Source: Thauera sp. 2A1
GTDB taxonomy: Bacteria; Pseudomonadota; Gammaproteobacteria; Burkholderiales; Rhodocyclaceae
Assembly (NCBI RefSeq): GCF_009469595.2
Contig: NZ_SSXV01000023.1
Location: 18,462-82,461, forward strand
Length of the DNA: 64,000 nt
Direction of reading: 5' to 3'
Every line of letters begins with the position of its first letter. The first letter of the stretch is position 1. The translations under genes were made by a program, and so were the position numbers. The notes below the pieces were generated by a model. It searched no databases. It saw nothing but the letters and a program-made list of their open reading frames with translations, and was not told the origin of the DNA. This document shows, piece after piece, positions 63,830 to 64,000 of the stretch.

Positions 63830-63873
63830 GTTGGGTTCGCAGCAGAGGCCGGTGCGACTGCTGCGAACCCAAC
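63830..63873. repeat. Perfect 16-base inverted repeat with 12-base loop
   Basis: Left arm 63830-63845 (GTTGGGTTCGCAGCAG) and right arm 63858-63873 are exact reverse complements. No T-run follows on either strand, so a classical intrinsic terminator is doubtful. It sits between the partial gene at the window end and the ABC operon and may separate their transcripts or be a dispersed repeat. Confidence 0.7.
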
Positions 63874-63916
63874 GTAACCGTCCGAGCAACCCCGCCCCCC
63901 GGCGGAGCGGAGGGCT

Positions 63917-64000
63917 TCAAAGGTCGACGACGTGCCTGAGCAGTCCGAACGACACGCGCCAGCCGAGCTCGTTTTCGCAGTCGACGCTGGCCGTCTTCTG
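63917..64000 (-). CDS. C-terminal end of an unidentified gene (truncated by window end)
   Basis: An open frame enters from the window edge and ends at TGA (63917-63919), giving the last 27 residues (ending FGLLRHVVDL). Too short to identify. The placement, with an inverted repeat 44 bases after its stop, is what a real 3' gene end would show. Confidence 0.4.
   Translation of the reverse strand, partial: QKTASVDCENELGWRVSFGLLRHVVDL

Overview
The window is a 64 kb piece of a high-GC chromosome that reads as a betaproteobacterium of the Rhodocyclales type (Thauera/Azoarcus-like). This is inferred from the pyrG-kdsA-eno-ftsB order, the acetoacetyl-CoA synthetase/ETF-QO set, a quinoprotein relay cluster and the general protein style. 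No rRNA, tRNA, CRISPR array, insertion sequence or phage gene was seen. Coding density is very high and many neighbouring genes overlap by 1-17 bases.

Region 1 (1-25.6 kb) is mostly housekeeping. It holds a truncated DeaD RNA helicase, srkA, acpH, yaeQ, a tandem HD-GYP protein, fabI, a divergent FolE-like protein, a PiT phosphate permease with a MazG-like protein and rlmJ, a gamma carbonic anhydrase, an EamA exporter, envelope and CBS proteins, then ftsB-eno-kdsA-pyrG. After these come an isochorismatase-fold hydrolase, acetoacetyl-CoA synthetase, a thioesterase and ETF-ubiquinone oxidoreductase, with a perfect palindromic operator candidate between the last two.

Region 2 (25.6-33.5 kb) is a periplasmic alcohol-oxidation module. 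A PQQ dehydrogenase with the Asp signature of lanthanide enzymes is divergent from a SoxYZ-like carrier, a zinc metallohydrolase, a solute-binding lipoprotein and a diguanylate cyclase with its own binding domain. Strong sigma-54 promoter matches point outwards in both directions.

Region 3 (33.5-64 kb) is dominated by sulfur. It contains cysB-cysA-cysW-cysT (sulfate uptake), a Cys/Met-type PLP lyase, a large GGDEF/EAL protein, a chrA remnant, ssuACB followed by a degenerate EAL protein and an FAD/NAD(P) protein, and then an unusual cluster. In that cluster a pyruvate kinase-like protein is fused to an ATP-sulfurylase-like domain whose nucleotide-binding motifs are lost, followed by a sulfotransferase and a cation/proton antiporter. 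A LysR/tripartite tricarboxylate transporter cluster follows. The minus strand then carries ssuD with a coupled amidohydrolase, sfnG, msuE and a second sulfonate-type ABC transporter, with sigma-54 promoter matches in front of msuE and the transporter. Together these genes would import sulfate and sulfonates, desulfonate or oxidise organosulfur compounds with reduced flavin, and feed sulfite to assimilation.

The best candidate for an undescribed system is the fusion/sulfotransferase/antiporter cluster at 48.3-52.7 kb. Next come the paired sigma-54 control of the quinoprotein relay and the adjacent lipoprotein/diguanylate-cyclase pair.
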